A stretch of DNA of 64,000 nucleotides from Punica granatum (Eukaryota; Streptophyta; Magnoliopsida; Myrtales; Lythraceae). Positions 1-12,869 of the stretch are shown in pieces; the stretch's first letter is position 1; each line of letters starts with the position of its first letter. A program made the translations under genes and the position numbers. Under the pieces are notes generated by a model, which did not search any database, had not been told where the DNA came from, and worked only from the letters and a program-made list of their open reading frames with translations. Location of the stretch: positions 19,624,811 through 19,688,810 of the forward strand of contig NC_045128.1 of NCBI RefSeq assembly GCF_007655135.1. Direction: 5' to 3'.

Positions 1-756
1 GAGCGTGCATTGAATTTCAGTTCTTCGGTCTTTTCCCTAAACTCACGGTGAGTTAGAGCGAAATAATAACCGAACGCGAGTCGACTGGAATTCGGCCATT
101 TGTAATTTTTATTTATTGTTTTCGAGAGCATTGTACGGACTTTTATTTTGTACATTTGTTCTGTAAGAATTCCAGTCGGTAAGCAAACGGACCGAGAGTC
201 GAATTAATCGAATCGGTCTAATGCTTGCCCAAAGGAAAGTAAATCTAAGAACTCGCAGTTCTGGTTCACGCAGGGATTCAACCTCCATGGTTCGATGAAC
301 TGTAACGTAAGATTGTGAACCAACTCCCCGACATACGGGTTTACTTCTCTCTCAGCTTCTCAACCGACATCGTTTAGTTCACCGAATCTCCGGTGTCAAA
401 ACGTGCGAGCCGAGTGCAACTTAATTCATGTGGTAAATAATAAAACATGCAACCCTAGCAAACCAGAGTACCGAAAGGGCATGCGGGATATAGGCCCGCA
501 CGTAACATGAACCCCCGAACACGGACTTTCCGGTTCCGCACAGATCAATGCCTTAGCGACAAACTAGGTGTTCCATACCCCTAGACCCGGGTAACTTATC
601 CGCCCTCGACCTTCGGGTCGTAAAATGATAAGTGGCGACTCCTTCTCTCACGCGTGTCCGTCACGCGTCCCCACAGGAAGGTGGACACTCCCAAGCCGCG
701 TGATCCAAAAGCGCGCAATGCGGGCCCCGACAAGAGTCCACATTCGGGTTCGTACA
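1..756 (+). repeat. LTR (A family), 3' part of the 5' LTR of element A
   Basis: The segment ends in TTCGTACA and is followed after 3 bp by a PBS, so it is the 3' end of a 5' LTR. It matches the reverse complement of 59271 to about 60030 at roughly 93-94% by eye. The LTR start lies left of the window. It differs from the B-family LTRs further right, which end GTGCGCACA, although the last 300 bp or so of both families are clearly related. Confidence 0.85.
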
Positions 757-759
757 GCT

Positions 760-778
760 TGGCGACTCCATTGGGGAC
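760..778 (+). other. Primer-binding site of element A
   Basis: TGGCGACTCCATTGGGGAC begins 3 bp after the LTR end. The same site, with one or two changes, follows the LTRs at 45299 and (minus strand) 31579. Ogre elements are known to prime from tRNA-Arg and the motif fits that, but I could not align it to a tRNA here. Confidence 0.8.
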
Positions 779-1401
779 ATACTTAGTGGGTTTAGGCTCG
801 ATCCGTTTGCTTGCTTGCATGTTTATTTATCGCCTTCCGCACATCTATTTTACGCACATTTACTTTTCTGCACTTGCATTGCATCATCCTAGCGGAATTC
901 TAAGTACCAAATGCCTGAAATCCCACAGGCACCAATTCTAGGAAGCTAGGTTAGTCATAGGTTCCGAGTAAGGGAACGGATCGAGTCGGCTCCGCCACCG
1001 AACCGGCCCCCAAAGATCCTCGCTCGATTTCAAGGAATTGATCCCCTTGAATCGGGAGCCCTCATCCCTAGTTTGTGGTTTTCCCAGTAGAACACTGAAA
1101 CCATGCATAAACAGGGACCGTCATGCTGGACCAAAATAACCTCACGATGTCAACCGACCCAAAGTCCGGTCTTTGAGTCGGCCCCTAGTTTTCTTTTAGG
1201 TGGGCCTTTTGTTGTTTTTCTACAATGAGCGATGTACATTGTAATAGATACAGATATACTTTACTTTTCTGCACTGCATGCATGTTTTCAAAACAACCTA
1301 GGACATTACATCAGTTTATTTATAAACATTAAACCAACAGGATGTTTTGAAAACAACCTAGGGATCGCTCGCATCCCTGTCTTAGGCTCGATGTCATCAT
1401 C
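779..1401 (+). other. 5' leader of element A
   Basis: This noncoding stretch between PBS and ORF1 aligns with the leaders of E3 (45318-45904) and E2 (30969-31560, minus strand). Shared blocks lie near 950-1080 and 1080-1200. Short open frames here are not conserved between copies. I see no gene. Confidence 0.6.
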
Positions 1402-2862
1402 ATGCCATCTGCGGACATTACTCGCCTTTTGAACACATTCCGCCCAGTTGACCGTGCATTCCTCCGGCTCATCATAGGAGACTTGCCATTACTCGCTGAT
1501 TCCCCCATTGACTGGACCCTACTCAGAACTGCTATTAGTTTTTGGGACACTCAGCGGGCCGTATTCAGTTTTCAAGGGTCCGAGCTAGCTCCTATAGTAG
1601 AGGAGTACGCGGCACTCATTTAGCGGCCCATGCCGACCCGCGACATCGTGGTGCCCAACCAGTTTGCCACGATACAGAGTAAACTTGCCATCCTCCTAGA
1701 TCTCCGCAACGAAGAAATTCGTCGTGAGCTTCAGCATGGATGGGAGCATAGCGTTAGGACCACATGGCTCATAGACTTCATACATGTTCGTTCTCTCAAT
1801 GCCAGGGGAGAATCGTATCAGCATGATGCCTGTCACGGGTTCTTCTTGCTCATCTTCGGGACTATCATATTCCCCCATTCGTCGAACCTCATAGACGGGG
1901 CACTTGCCCAAGTCATCCTCCAAGTGGTAGGAGGCCGTAGTTATGTAGAAGCCGTCTTGGCTGAGACCATTCGGTCTCTTGACTATGTATGAGAGGTTCA
2001 ACATAGTAGAATGAGAGGAGCTTCGCATCTTCTTCAGATTTGGCTCCTCGCACACATCAGGCCGTTCTGCTTATCACATCCCTTTTCCTACGTCACTGAT
2101 GAGCATTCGCTCATCGCTCGCCTACTTCAGGTGTTTCGGCCCTCCGATCGCGACTACACCGATTGGATCTATTTCTTCAAGAGACTCACCCTGGCACAGT
2201 TTTTGTGGGCTGCTCGCTTGAATCCCTGTGGTCCCATGACCATTGGATGTCCTTCAGTCATAGGACTTCCTCTGATCAGTCACTTAGGGAGTACACTTGT
2301 TTTCCCAGCCCGAGTCATCAGACAACTCGGCGGCTTACAGGATATTCCTATAGAGGCAGATCGCACTCCACACTGCTTCATGTGGACGTATATTATAGCT
2401 TTACTTCCAGATAGGGTTCTGCGGATTAGAGAAGTTCAACGTTTATGGAGCACGCGCACCGTTCAGGAGCTCTACTTCCCGGAGCACCCCACTGACGATG
2501 AACGAGCTTTCTCAGCTACTGTAGCATACGTGGCGCAGTTCCATCAGCAGGGACTCACACCCGTTCGTCGGCGACATTTGCCACGGATTCCTCACGCACC
2601 GCATGCAGGTGTTCCAGACGCGAAGAGCTCAGTCCAAGGAGCCATTCGCACAGAGTTGCAGTCCATCAGGGAGGAGCGAGATCGACTCCGTTGTGAGCTT
2701 GTGGATATTCGCGCAGAACTCACTGATCACAGAGAGCTTCAGAGCGAGTTGGCTCAAATTCGCGGACGCATAGCGAACCAAGACAGGGAGATAGCTTGTT
2801 TGAGCGCTATGCTGGACCGAGCGCGGGCGAAAGTGCGCAAGGTCTCCCATTTTTGGGTTTAG
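1402..2862 (+). pseudogene. ORF1 of element A (Ogre-type ORF before gag), two nonsense codons
   Basis: A single frame runs from the ATG at 1402 to the stop at 2860-2862. It is interrupted by TAG at 1621-1623 and TGA at 1990-1992. The product aligns along its length with the intact 499-residue ORF1 of E3: the opening 'FRPVDRAF..IIGD' block, 'DACHGF..LIFGT', 'SNLIDGALAQV', a block after 'LLQIWLLAHIRPF', and 'LYFPEHPTDDER'. The last 80 or so residues form a charged, heptad-like helix, probably a coiled coil. The function of ORF1 is unknown in Ogre elements. The TAG at 1621 lies at the same codon as a TAG in E2. The true start may be slightly upstream of 1402, since E3 has about 14 more residues. 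Confidence 0.8.
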
Positions 2863-3161
2863 TTTGTTAACGCTTTTGCCCTGCACCGGACCCGCGCAAC
2901 GCTTACTCAGCTACGGGTTGTAATAGTTGGCGGTTTAATGTTTATACTTCCTTTTCAAACAGACTGTCTTTATAAATTATAGAATATGAATCAAACTGAT
3001 GTAATGGCATTAGTATTTTCAAACTTATGCACCTCATGCACCCATATGCTGTCATTTATATTTTGAAGATAGTCAAAGCATAATAAGTACACTCATACAC
3101 TTATGCATACAGGTGCTAACAACTGGCGTCCCATCGATATCCGACTCGTGCACGAGTAAGG
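2863..3161 (+). other. ORF1-gag spacer of element A
   Basis: Noncoding and AT-rich. A block at about 3110-3160 (AACTGGCGTC and the bases around it) is conserved just before the gag start in A, E2 and E3. An AG/GTG that looks like a 3' splice site precedes it in A and E3. Confidence 0.5.
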
Positions 3162-5447
3162 ATGGCAGAAGACTAACAACTCGCCATTCATGAACATGAT
3201 ACTCCGCCAACGCCGACACATTCTCAAACACCACTGACGCAAGTTATATCACCTCCAATGCCCGCGGACATATCTACAGCACATTCAGGCATCCCTATTG
3301 GACATCCTCCACCAACAGCACAGACGGCGTCCAACCTTGTGGAGTCCGCACGTTTTACCGCGTTAGAAGGAATGGTGAACCACTTGGCGGCCAACATGGC
3401 CACCAACATGACGGAGCTCATGGCCATGCTCAGGAATCAGAATCAGGCTTCATCGAGCTTTACTCCGCCTCTGGAGCACAGACCAATTGTCGATCCAAAT
3501 CCAACAATCACTCCAACCTTTGTTTCGGAGGTTGAAGACGCATCTTTCTCAGCAATGGCGTTTGTACCAACGGTCCATCCGATCAATGATCCTTTACCGC
3601 CACCACCTGCTCCAACAGTAGTTCCGTTGCCACCAGCAGCTTTCTTATCCACGGACTCGACTATGCATACGCTGCCACCGCTAACCGTGTCAATGCATCC
3701 TCCAATCTATAATGTGCCACCACCGATAGTTCCTCCGGTCACGATCGCACAGGCTCCTGTTTCCACTGCAGACCAATTTCCTTTCCAAACTCCACAACCC
3801 CAAATAAGCTTTTCTTACCCTGCTCCATCGCCCCTAAACATTCCTCCCACTGAACCGGGCACGCCTACTCAGGCTGCCCCTCCAGCTCTACCGACAAACG
3901 TTCCTCCCGAAGCGGAGAATGAACAGGAGAGAAGAATAAAGAGAATGGAGGAAACCATTCGAGCCCTCCAAGTAGGCAACCCCCGTTTCGATTTCAGTGA
4001 CAGTGACTGGAATCTCTTTCTAGGCATGCGACTGCCCCTTAAGATCAAAATTCCAGAGTTCAAAAGATACGACGAGACCAGAGACCCTTGGCATCATCTC
4101 CGTCATTATCAGAGCAAAATGCTCTCATACTGGGATTATGAGGAGTTCGTCATTCAGACTTTCCAAGATAGTCTTATGGGATCGGCGCTAGATTGGTTTA
4201 TGACCCTGAAAGCCGGCGACGTCCCTACATGGACAGATCTTTCTCAGAAGTTCCTTAACCAGTATCGATTTTGTGCGGAAACACCTCCTACCCTTCTCGA
4301 TCTCAGCATGACAGAGATAAAGGAGGGTCAAGCTTTCGAAGCATACGCAACGGAATGGAGAGGAAGAGCAGCAAAGCACATTCCTCCAATCACTGAGCGA
4401 CAACAAGTTCAGCTGTTCCACTCCACACTCAGAGGTGCGTATTACTCACATCTCCTGGCTCATACTTCCTCTTTCTCGGACTTGATCGAGGCAGGAAAGA
4501 AGCTTGACATGGGTGTTAAGTTAGGAAGAATCGAAGGCCCATCAAAGAAGAAGGATGGAGAGACGTCAAAGAAGCAGACTGCTGGAACCTCCGGGAGAGG
4601 CAAAGACACAACCATTGGCCCCGTCAACTCCGGCTATCAGGCTTCACAGCCGATTTCAGTGGACTATACTCCTGCATTATAGACTTCTCAGGCATATGCA
4701 CATCCCGTGCATTATGTGCAGCCCTACCAAACATCGCAGGCTTATTTCCCGACCCCGCCAACTGTTATCCAGTTGCAACTTCCGCAACAGCATACTCCTG
4801 CTCAGGCTCAACAAGGTAGATCCCCGGCTTCGAGATCTCCTCAGTCGGTTCAACGTGCTCCAGCCCCCAGAACTCATCAGGACAATGTTGCATAACCGCG
4901 TCCACGCAAGCAGTACACCACTTTACCAGCCTCTCTCTCTCACATATTCAGGCAGCTTCTTGCAGGCAACAAGATCAGAACAGAGGCGCCTAGTCCCAAC
5001 TTTGACCCCGCAGTGCAGAATCAGAACTTGCACTGTGAATTCCATCGGGGTGCTCCTGGTCATACCCTCGACAATTGCTGGACACTCCGAAACAGAATTC
5101 AGGAGATGATCGACACAAGGCAAATCTCCTTTAATGCGGTGAAGCCACCGAATGTCCGCGCAAACCCCCTCCTCGATCATGGATTAGGTTCAGGACCTTC
5201 TATCAACATGATCAGTAACGCCGCTATCGAAGAGGAAAAAGACGTGCAGAAGACCTCAATTCCCTTTATCGTCAACTATGCTCCGACGAATGATGCATTT
5301 ACATATGCCGTCCCATTCGTTATCAAGGTTCTTGCGAAGGAACCATACCAAGACCGTCGAGTTCCCTTGGATTATGGGAATGAGGTTGCCAACATGGAGC
5401 AGGAGATGAGCGCAATGGGCATCACGCGCTCAGGACGAGTTTATTAG
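3162..5447 (+). pseudogene. gag: gag of element A, broken by four stops
   Basis: The frame starts at ATG 3162 (MAED, then TAA at 3174-3176) and stays open apart from stops near 4680, 4893 and 5445. The N-terminal third is proline-rich. The retrotransposon Gag domain is clear from about 4080 to 4460, with HHLRHYQSKML, ALDWFM and QKFLNQYRFCAETPP. The knuckle at about 5034-5080 has the pattern C-x2-H-x5-H-x4-C (CEFHRGAPGHTLDNC). Gag forms the particle and binds the element RNA. The frame continues into protease without a shift, as in E2 and E3. The 4680 stop is most simply a CAG to TAG change. Confidence 0.82.
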
Positions 5448-6776
5448 GGTCCAGAGTCTACAGACAAAGGGAAAGCCCATGTTATTACATCCTCAGCCGC
5501 TCCAGAAGCCGTGCCACTCCTTACAAAGAAGGTCATCGATCAAGAAGTTGAGGCTTTCGTGAAAGTGATCAAGGCAAGTGAGTACAAAGTGGTGGAGCAA
5601 ATGGGCAAGTCACCCGCCCATATCTCGCTCCTCACATTGCTTTTGAGCTCCGAGCCGCATCGGAATGCTTTGTTGAAAGTCTTCACCGCGGCACAAGTCC
5701 CAAAAGATACGGCACCGGATAATATCGAGGAGACTGTTAATTCAATCTTCTCGAATCAGATATCCTTGGCAGATGATGAGCTTCCATCGGAAGGTCAGGG
5801 ACACTTACGGGCATTGCACATAGTCTGTAAGTGCAACAATCACATTGTTGGCGAGTCATGATCGACAACGGCTCTAATCTCAACGTTTGCCCCGTCTCCA
5901 CACTGAAACAGATGAACGTGGATATGAACCGCATCCGTGCAAGCAAGACCACTGTTCGAGCCTTTGATGGCTCTAGGAGAGAAGTGAATGGAGAAATCGA
6001 TCTCCTGATCGATGTGGGTCCTTGCTCATTCTCTGTCACCTTTCAGATCCTCGAGATACCCAATGCTTTCAGTCTCTTGCTCGGGAGACCATGGATTCAC
6101 GCCGCCGGCGCTGTTCCTTCGTCGCTGCACCAGAAACTGAAGTTCTTCGTCGAAGGTAAGCTCATCACTGTCAACGGTGAGGAAGATTACGCAGTCTACA
6201 AGGAGACAGCCGTTCCTTACATCAGCATTGGAGAAGATCAGAATCTTCCCTTTCACTCTTTCGACACGATTTCCGTAATCCGAGACTACGGAGAAGTCGG
6301 TCCATCACGGACCGATCGCATGATTGGAAAGGTTCTGTTGAAGAACGATTACGTCCCCGGAACTGGACTTGGGGCACGTGCACAGGGAATCCTCTGACCG
6401 ATTGAAATGGAGGAATACCGTAATAGGAGGGGACTTGGCTTTCGCCCCTCCTGTCATGAGATCGTGCAGGCTCATCGTGGAAAGCATCTATACCGCCTTG
6501 CTGCACATTACGGAAAGCTCTTCAAGGGCATTCCAGTTCCACCGCTCTCACAGTTTTTTGCAGCACCACCGCAAATCATGGGAGGCACCTCCGATAGCCC
6601 AATCACTGAAATAGATGACTTCTCTTCGGATGCAGTTGAAGCGTTTTTGGTTTTGCCAGCCATAATGCCGTCACTGAGGAGACATCTTCCAGGGTTCATA
6701 TCCGCCCTGTACGGGAGGATGAGGAGCTTACCAACTGGACTTCAGTTCCGCTCTACTCGGCCATAGTTGCCGATGT
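5448..6776 (+). pseudogene. protease region of element A gag-pro
   Basis: The gag frame runs on to 5861, where loss of one base around 5853 moves the protease into the frame of 5831-6397. The aspartic protease active site is DNGS at about 5869, and the C-terminal flap partner is FSLLLGRPWIH near 6070. A TGA at 6395-6397 breaks the next part, which resumes in frame to about 6640 (conserved 'RNRRGLGFRPSCHE') and then shifts again. The last residues before the intron read YSAIVADV, with the stop formed inside the splice donor at 6775-6780. Confidence 0.8.
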
Positions 6777-6967
6777 GTAAGACGGTCTTTATATATAATG
6801 CTACCTGTATGTCGGCAACGCCATAAGCCACATAACAGAAGAGGGGTTTTTGTTATGGCTTGTTAATAAAATCCCTGCATGCTTTTTGAATTTTTGTGTC
6901 TAGATTCTCTCTCTCGCGCTTACTTCTAGCATCTTTAATTTCTAAAACAATTCGCTTTCGTGTCCAG
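6777..6967 (+). other. Ogre-type intron between gag-pro and pol (element A)
   Basis: The donor is GATGT|GTAAG and the acceptor is GTGTCCAG|GCTC, 191 bp apart. Removing this stretch takes out the gag-pro stop and joins it in frame to the RT exon. Homologous introns lie at 25291-25504, 37250-37462 and 51387-51597. All carry a TTTCTAA(G/A)AC block 20-30 bp before the acceptor and an inverted AAGCCA/TGGCTT pair in the middle. Introns at this position are known in Ogre elements; splicing here is inferred. Confidence 0.75.
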
Positions 6968-9068
6968 GCTCTAATCGAATCCAAATCACCGATACAACGA
7001 TTCGAATTCATCCGAAACACACCTCAAAAAGTCCATACCCATATACTTCGAGGAAGGACTTGATGAGGACGGTCGCGTGCCCGAGATAGAAGAGAGTTTG
7101 CATCGTCTTGAAAACCATCAACTCACTTCGATCGAGCCAGCCGAAGAAATCAACATAGGCACCACAGAAGAACAACGCACCCTAAGGATAGGGACGTGTC
7201 TTGACCCCGCACAGAGAGCCCGGATGATCGATTTCTTGACAGAGTATCAAGAGGTCTTCGCTTGGTCTTATACTGATATGCCAGGTTTAGACCCCTCGAT
7301 CGTAAAGCATTTTCTCCCACTCGACACTGAAAAATTTCCGCCCAAACGTCAACACTTACGGCGTCAACGAGCTGATCTTCTTCTACTCATTAAAGAGGAG
7401 GTTGTCAAGCAGGTGGATGCGGGATTCTTGGAGGTATGCAATTACTCTGAATGGGTAGCGAACGTTGTGCCAGTGGAAAAGAAGAACGGGAAGGTCAGAG
7501 TCTGCATCGACTACCGAGACCTTAACAAGGCCAGACCTAAGGATAACTTCCCGCTGCCCCATATCGACGTCTTGGTGGACAATACAGCACGCCACACACA
7601 ATTCTCCTTCATGGACGATTTCTCTAGATACAATCAGAATCAGATGGCCGAGGAGGATAAGATCAAAACGACGTTCATCACGATGTGGGGTACGTTTTGT
7701 TACAAGGTCATGCCTTTCGGTCTCAAAAACGCCGGGGCAACCTATCAGCGGGTAATGGTCACTCTCTTTCATGACATGATGCATAAAGAGATAGAGGTCT
7801 ACGTCGACGACATGATTGTAAAGTCCAAAGCAGGTGAAGATCATCTTGTCAACCTCAAGCGGCTATTCGATTGTCTCAGGAAGTACAAGCTCCGACTCAA
7901 CCCACTCTTCCGTTAATGCAATGTTCCTCATTGCAAATTTAACAGACAAGTGCCAACCACTCTTCCGTTTGCTTCGCAAAAATGCAGCGGTCTAATGGGA
8001 CGACGAGTGTTAGAAAGCTTTTGATACAGTTAAGGCATACCTAGTTCAGCCGCCGGTGTTGGTTCCACCTTCACCGGATCATCCTCTCATTCTGTACCTG
8101 ACAGTACGCCGACAATCCATCGGATGCATGTTAGGGCAAAAGGACGATTCCTCTTACGCAGAGCGAGCAATTTATTATTTAAGCAAAAAGTTCACTGAGG
8201 GGGAGTCCAACTACCCTAAGATAGAGAAGATGTGTTGCGCACTCGTTTGGGTCATGCAAAGGCTCCGGCAATACACTCTCTACCATACTGTTCGTCTGCT
8301 GTCAAAGACAGATCCTTTGAAGTATCTACTCAACAGTCCGTCCTTCATGAGGAACATAGCAAAATGGCGTTACCAACTGACGGAGTACGACATCGAATAC
8401 GTATCACGCACGTCAATGAAGGGCCAAGCAATTGCAAATCATCTAGCGGAGTTTCCGATCGAGGACGACACATCAATCAACTCTGACTTTCCAGATGAAA
8501 GGATCCTCCAAGTGAGTGATGAGGAAGAGACTCTAGGATGGAAGATGTACTTTGACGGTGAAGTCAATTCCACCGGGTCTGGTATCAGCGCAGTGCCGAT
8601 ATCCCCTGAGGGGCGTCATTTCCCCGTTGCAGCGAAGATTGATTTCCCTTGCACCAACAACATAGCCGAATATGAAGCTTGTATCCTCGGTTTGCAGGCG
8701 GCAATCTACCTCAAAGTCAAGGAGTTAAAAGTGTTTGGCGATTCTATGCTCACAATCTTCCAGATGCTTAAACAATGGAAGACGAAAGATCCAAAGTTGG
8801 TGCCATATCATGAATACCTCGAAGAGTTGACAGAGAACTTCGAAGATATCTCATTTACGTACACCCCACGCATGAAGAACTAGTTCGCAGATGCACTTGC
8901 AACGCTCGCATCCATGGTGAGCATTACGAAGGAGAATCTCATAGAACCTCTCGAGTTTGAGATTGCTCAGGGCCCTACCCATTGCGATGTAATTGATGCT
9001 GTTGACGGCAAACCGTGGTACGCAGACATCAAGCACTTGCTGTAAACAGGTCAATTCCCAGCATTCAC
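6968..9068 (+). pseudogene. pol: pol of element A: RT, degenerate RNase H, archaeal-type RNase H, truncated
   Basis: The exon opens in the spliced frame with a TAA at 6972, then is open from 7077 to 7916. RT motifs are VRVCIDYRDLNKA, MPFGLKNAGATYQR and the YVDD catalytic box near 7800. At about 7905-7930, roughly 175 bp of RT thumb sequence has been replaced by a short filler. The frame then picks up at 8056 with the first RNase H, where the usual first catalytic Asp is absent (LYLTVRRQS). The second, archaeal-type RNase H is at about 8540-8800 (MYFDGEVNSTGSGIS, IAEYEACILGLQAA, FGDSML). Stops lie near 7994, 8011, 8881 and 9043. Integrase is missing because of the insertion at 9069. Confidence 0.82.
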
Positions 9069-11827
9069 TGTGCGCACCCGAATTTCATCTCATCGGGGCA
9101 CGCATGCGCGAAGGCCATGCAACGCACCTTGGGAGTGTCCACCTTCCCAGGGACGCGCAACGGACACGCGTAAGAAGGAGTCGCCACTTACTGTTTACGA
9201 CCCGTAGGTTAGGGGCCGTTGTGTCGCCCGAGTCTAGGGGTACGGGGTAGACCTAAATGCTAAGGCAATGGTCATGCGGAACCGAAAATTTCGAATTCGG
9301 GGGTTCTATTACGTGCGGGCCTATATCCTGCACGCCATTTCGGTACTCTAGTTTGCTAGGCTTGCCGTTTTGTTTATTTACCGCGTGATTTAGGGTTGCA
9401 CTTGACTCACCCGTTTTGACACCGTAAAGTCGATGAATCGATTGAGTTGGGCCAAGAATCCGAAAGATGAGTAAACTTGTGAGTCGAGGAATCGATTCAC
9501 TATCTTATCGTTACAGTTCATCGAACCACGATGGTCATTTCCCTGCGCGAATCGAGACCACGAGTATTCGAGCTTACTCATCTCTTGGTGACAATAGACC
9601 GACTTGACCGGTTCGACACTCGGACTTCTCGCTCGCCAATCGGGGATCCTTACAAGTGAATGAGTGAATATACAAGTAAAATCCTCACAATGTTCTCTCG
9701 AATAATTACAAAGTGTAACTGAATAAGTAAATGGATCCCGATCGGTTTGCATTGGGCCAATATTCCGCTCCGGCTCACCGTGTGTTTTGAATGACCGATA
9801 AATAAATTAAGGCAACGCGGGCTCAAAGAGCCGGGGGTCAGGTCCAATCGAACCGACGGTTTGCAGGAGAACCGATTAGTTCCCACTGCAACCGTTGGAC
9901 CGATTGAGCTCCCAGGTGATATCTAAACACGTTTCACGCATCCAATCCAAATTGCCTTCCACATAGGCCATGTTTGGAGCGCAATGGTGACTCGAGGCTA
10001 GATCCCATTCCGCACTAGGGTTGCACGCGCTGAGTGAATTAGGAGGCGTTAGACCTCGTGTTCGGTGATTTGGGGTGTTGGACCTCGTGCAACACGTAAC
10101 CTATGAGCTCGGACCCGAATCGTAACAAATCAGAAAAAGACAATGGAAAACAGAAGAAAACTGATAAAACTGATGAAAGACAGATAACAACTGACAAATG
10201 TAGGTGAATACAGACAAGTTGTGTGTTAAGTCGTATGTACGTGATTTAATCAGTTATTAACCGGGGTTGATTTAAAAACAATGCGTCTATCCTAGGCAAA
10301 CATAGATGGTAGGCTAGAATATGGTTCTAAGCCGATTATGTGTGTGAATTTGTTTTAAGATTCTTATTCAGTGAGATGACACTGCGGTTTCACCGAATTA
10401 GCCAAACTCGTATTTTGACTCTAGATTTGAATCTAGCATTCCGCCTATTCACTATCTAATGTTTGATTAAGCCAAATGCATGATTAATCCGGTTTTTCGT
10501 GTTTCGTAAATGAAATGAAATGTTCACCACCGAATCTACGGTAGAAAGATAGAAACACCGAAAGTGAACGGAATGGGCCGTGCGAATGAAACTCGCACCC
10601 GAACGGGTTGCCCTTTCCCGCCCATAGATCGAGGTGTTTCCAACTCCCTAACGCCTAGGGTATCGGTGAATCACGGAATGACGATGATGCCCTTGGATAA
10701 AATTGCGATGTTCGTATGTAAATTGGAGATCACGTCACACGAAGAAATCTAAGGAGGACTCGCGCGTCTTGACTCGAGCCGCCTCAAATCGGGCCCGGAC
10801 TCAAGTCATAGCACGCGAGTACTAGTTAGACATCAATTCTATTCGTGTTACGTGTCTCGGTGTTTTGAAATTGTGATCTTTTAAGGAAAAGGGCATTCTC
10901 GCCGTTCTGTGAACCATTGATGCGTTTACGAATTAAGGATCGATTAACCCAATTATTTAGTCCAAGTGATTTAATTAATCGAGTGGCATGTCCCGTTTCC
11001 CGTTTGTGGAGTGGTTTAATGATTGAGACCGCGAACCTCAATTGTTATGGATCAATGAAATGATTGTTCGATATTAACATACCTAACATACGAATTGACA
11101 TGAAACCAATGATTAAATGAAAATTGTGATTACAATCAATTCCAATAATCGGTTTTGATCGTTTCTTGCATGTATAAAACATCAAACACGATGACAACGT
11201 ACATTTTTTACATAGCCGGTGCCGCTATGATCTTAGGAACGCGATTAAACATACAAACAAGCACAAACACGATATTTAGAGGAATCGATAAAATGGCCCC
11301 GACTCATGGGAAGCGAAAAATGTAACAACTCGGGAAAACGACTTGAGTCGGGGAAAGGAGGCCATCCATGGCCCGAGGAAGCCAAGAGGGGCTCTCGGCC
11401 ACCTCCCTTGGGGTGAGGCCGAGAGGCTCCTTCGGCTTGCTCGAGCCAACGAAGTCTCCTCGACTCCGATTCAAACTATTTCCCGACATGCTAGCACTAT
11501 ATACGATGAATACATGCATAATACGATGTAAAAAAACACATAAAAACGTAAACTTGCGTGCGAATCGGTCATGGACCTCCTTATCTCCCCACAAACGCAA
11601 AGAAAATGTAAAAGTCCTAACTTCTCTGAGTCGGGAATGATTATACCTAGCCCCGGGATGCGGGAAAGAGTCGGAGAAGTGGCAAAGGGAGTCAGGAGAC
11701 TCGGCTGGAACGAATAGACCCGAACTGGTGCAGTCGAGTCGACTGGCAGACCCGACTGGCAGTCTGGCTTGTAGGGGCTGTACCGGTTGATCGGGGATAG
11801 AATTTTCGCGCGGGGCCAGTTACGTTG

Positions 11828-12640
11828 GATTCCCAAGAGACTAAGGATCGCGTCTGCGGTGGTTTCGGGAGGAGAGCACGCGTAGATTTTCTGGAAATAA
11901 AAAACAAAGTCGGGTCAGTAAAAAAAAGGACAGACCCAGCCGGGTCAAAACAGATCCGACTGGCGCCCGATGAAGAAACGGCTCCACAGGAGGCTCCCGG
12001 TGGTCTTTTGACGCAAGGTCGGTGGCATTGAATTCCTAACTGACTGTGGATCATGGTGATAGGTGGCTCGTAGCAAGATTCAACCCGAGCTGACCTGTAC
12101 GTTCCTGCAAACTTCGGGTCAGAAAAGACGACCAGAGGAACAAACCCGACTGGCACCCCGATGAAGAAATGACTCTATGGGAGGCTCCCGGTGGTCTTTT
12201 GGTGCAAGATCGGTGGCATTAGACTCCTAACCGACTGAGGATCATGCCTGGGTGGTTTCATGAGGATTAGACATGTAGATTTTCTGGAAATCAAAAACAA
12301 AGTCGGGTTAGCTAGCAGAAAACAGAACCGACTGGGCGGAACTGACCTGACTGGGCAGGTCGGAAAGGAATGGCTGTCCCGGAGGCTCCCGGTGGTATTT
12401 TGGTGCAAGATCGGTGGCATTGGACTCCTAACTGACTGAGGATCACGGTGATAGGTGGCTCGTAGCGAGATTCAACTCGAGATGACCTGTATGCTCCTGC
12501 AAAATTCCGGTCAGAAAAGAAAATCAGAGGGACAGACCCGACTGGGCTGTTTGGGTAGAAACGGCTGCAAGGGGGGCTCCGGGTGTTGCACCGAGCTGGC
12601 TCGAGTTCCTCCGATTCCTAAGGGACTGCTCTTGGTGTTC
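11828..12640. repeat. Dimeric tandem repeat inside the E1 LTR (4 monomers, 392-bp dimer)
   Basis: The block AGGCTCCCGGTGG recurs at 11991, 12182 and 12383, with a diverged copy at about 12574, giving spacings of 191, 201 and 191. Two sub-types alternate. TAGATTTTCTGGAAAT marks type 1 at 11883 and 12276; GATAGGTGGCTCGTAGC marks type 2 at 12058 and 12450. Same-type copies are thus 392-393 bp apart. The other three B-family LTRs carry only a single related stretch at this place. Confidence 0.8.
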
Positions 12641-12869
12641 ATGACCAGCTTGTGGCGTGCGCACGACTGATTTCAACCGGAAATGCAAAGAGAAACCGAT
12701 AAAAAGCTGTGAAAACCCTGTAAAGGAAAAGATTGGGGAAAGGGCGGTCTTGCGCGGTTGAGCGGCTCTCGGCACGTGACCACCTCGTCACGGAAGAGAG
12801 TGAGGGTCATGAGGAACCCTTAGAAAGTGATGGCATGACTCGCCATGGTCGTGGGAAGGAGTGGCATCG

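Larger units (their letters stand above)
1..9068 (+). mobile_element. Element A: Tat/Ogre-type Ty3/gypsy retrotransposon, 5' part
   Basis: The order of parts is 5' LTR end, PBS, ORF1, gag-protease, intron, RT and two RNase H domains on the plus strand. This order, with an extra ORF ahead of gag and an intron ahead of RT, is that of the Tat/Ogre lineage. The copy is old: many in-frame stops, at least two frameshifts and an internal deletion. It ends at 9068, just before the integrase zinc finger, where the 3' end of a minus-strand B-family LTR begins. The five bases before that junction (ttcac) are the candidate target-site duplication; the other side is not identified in the window. Confidence 0.88.
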
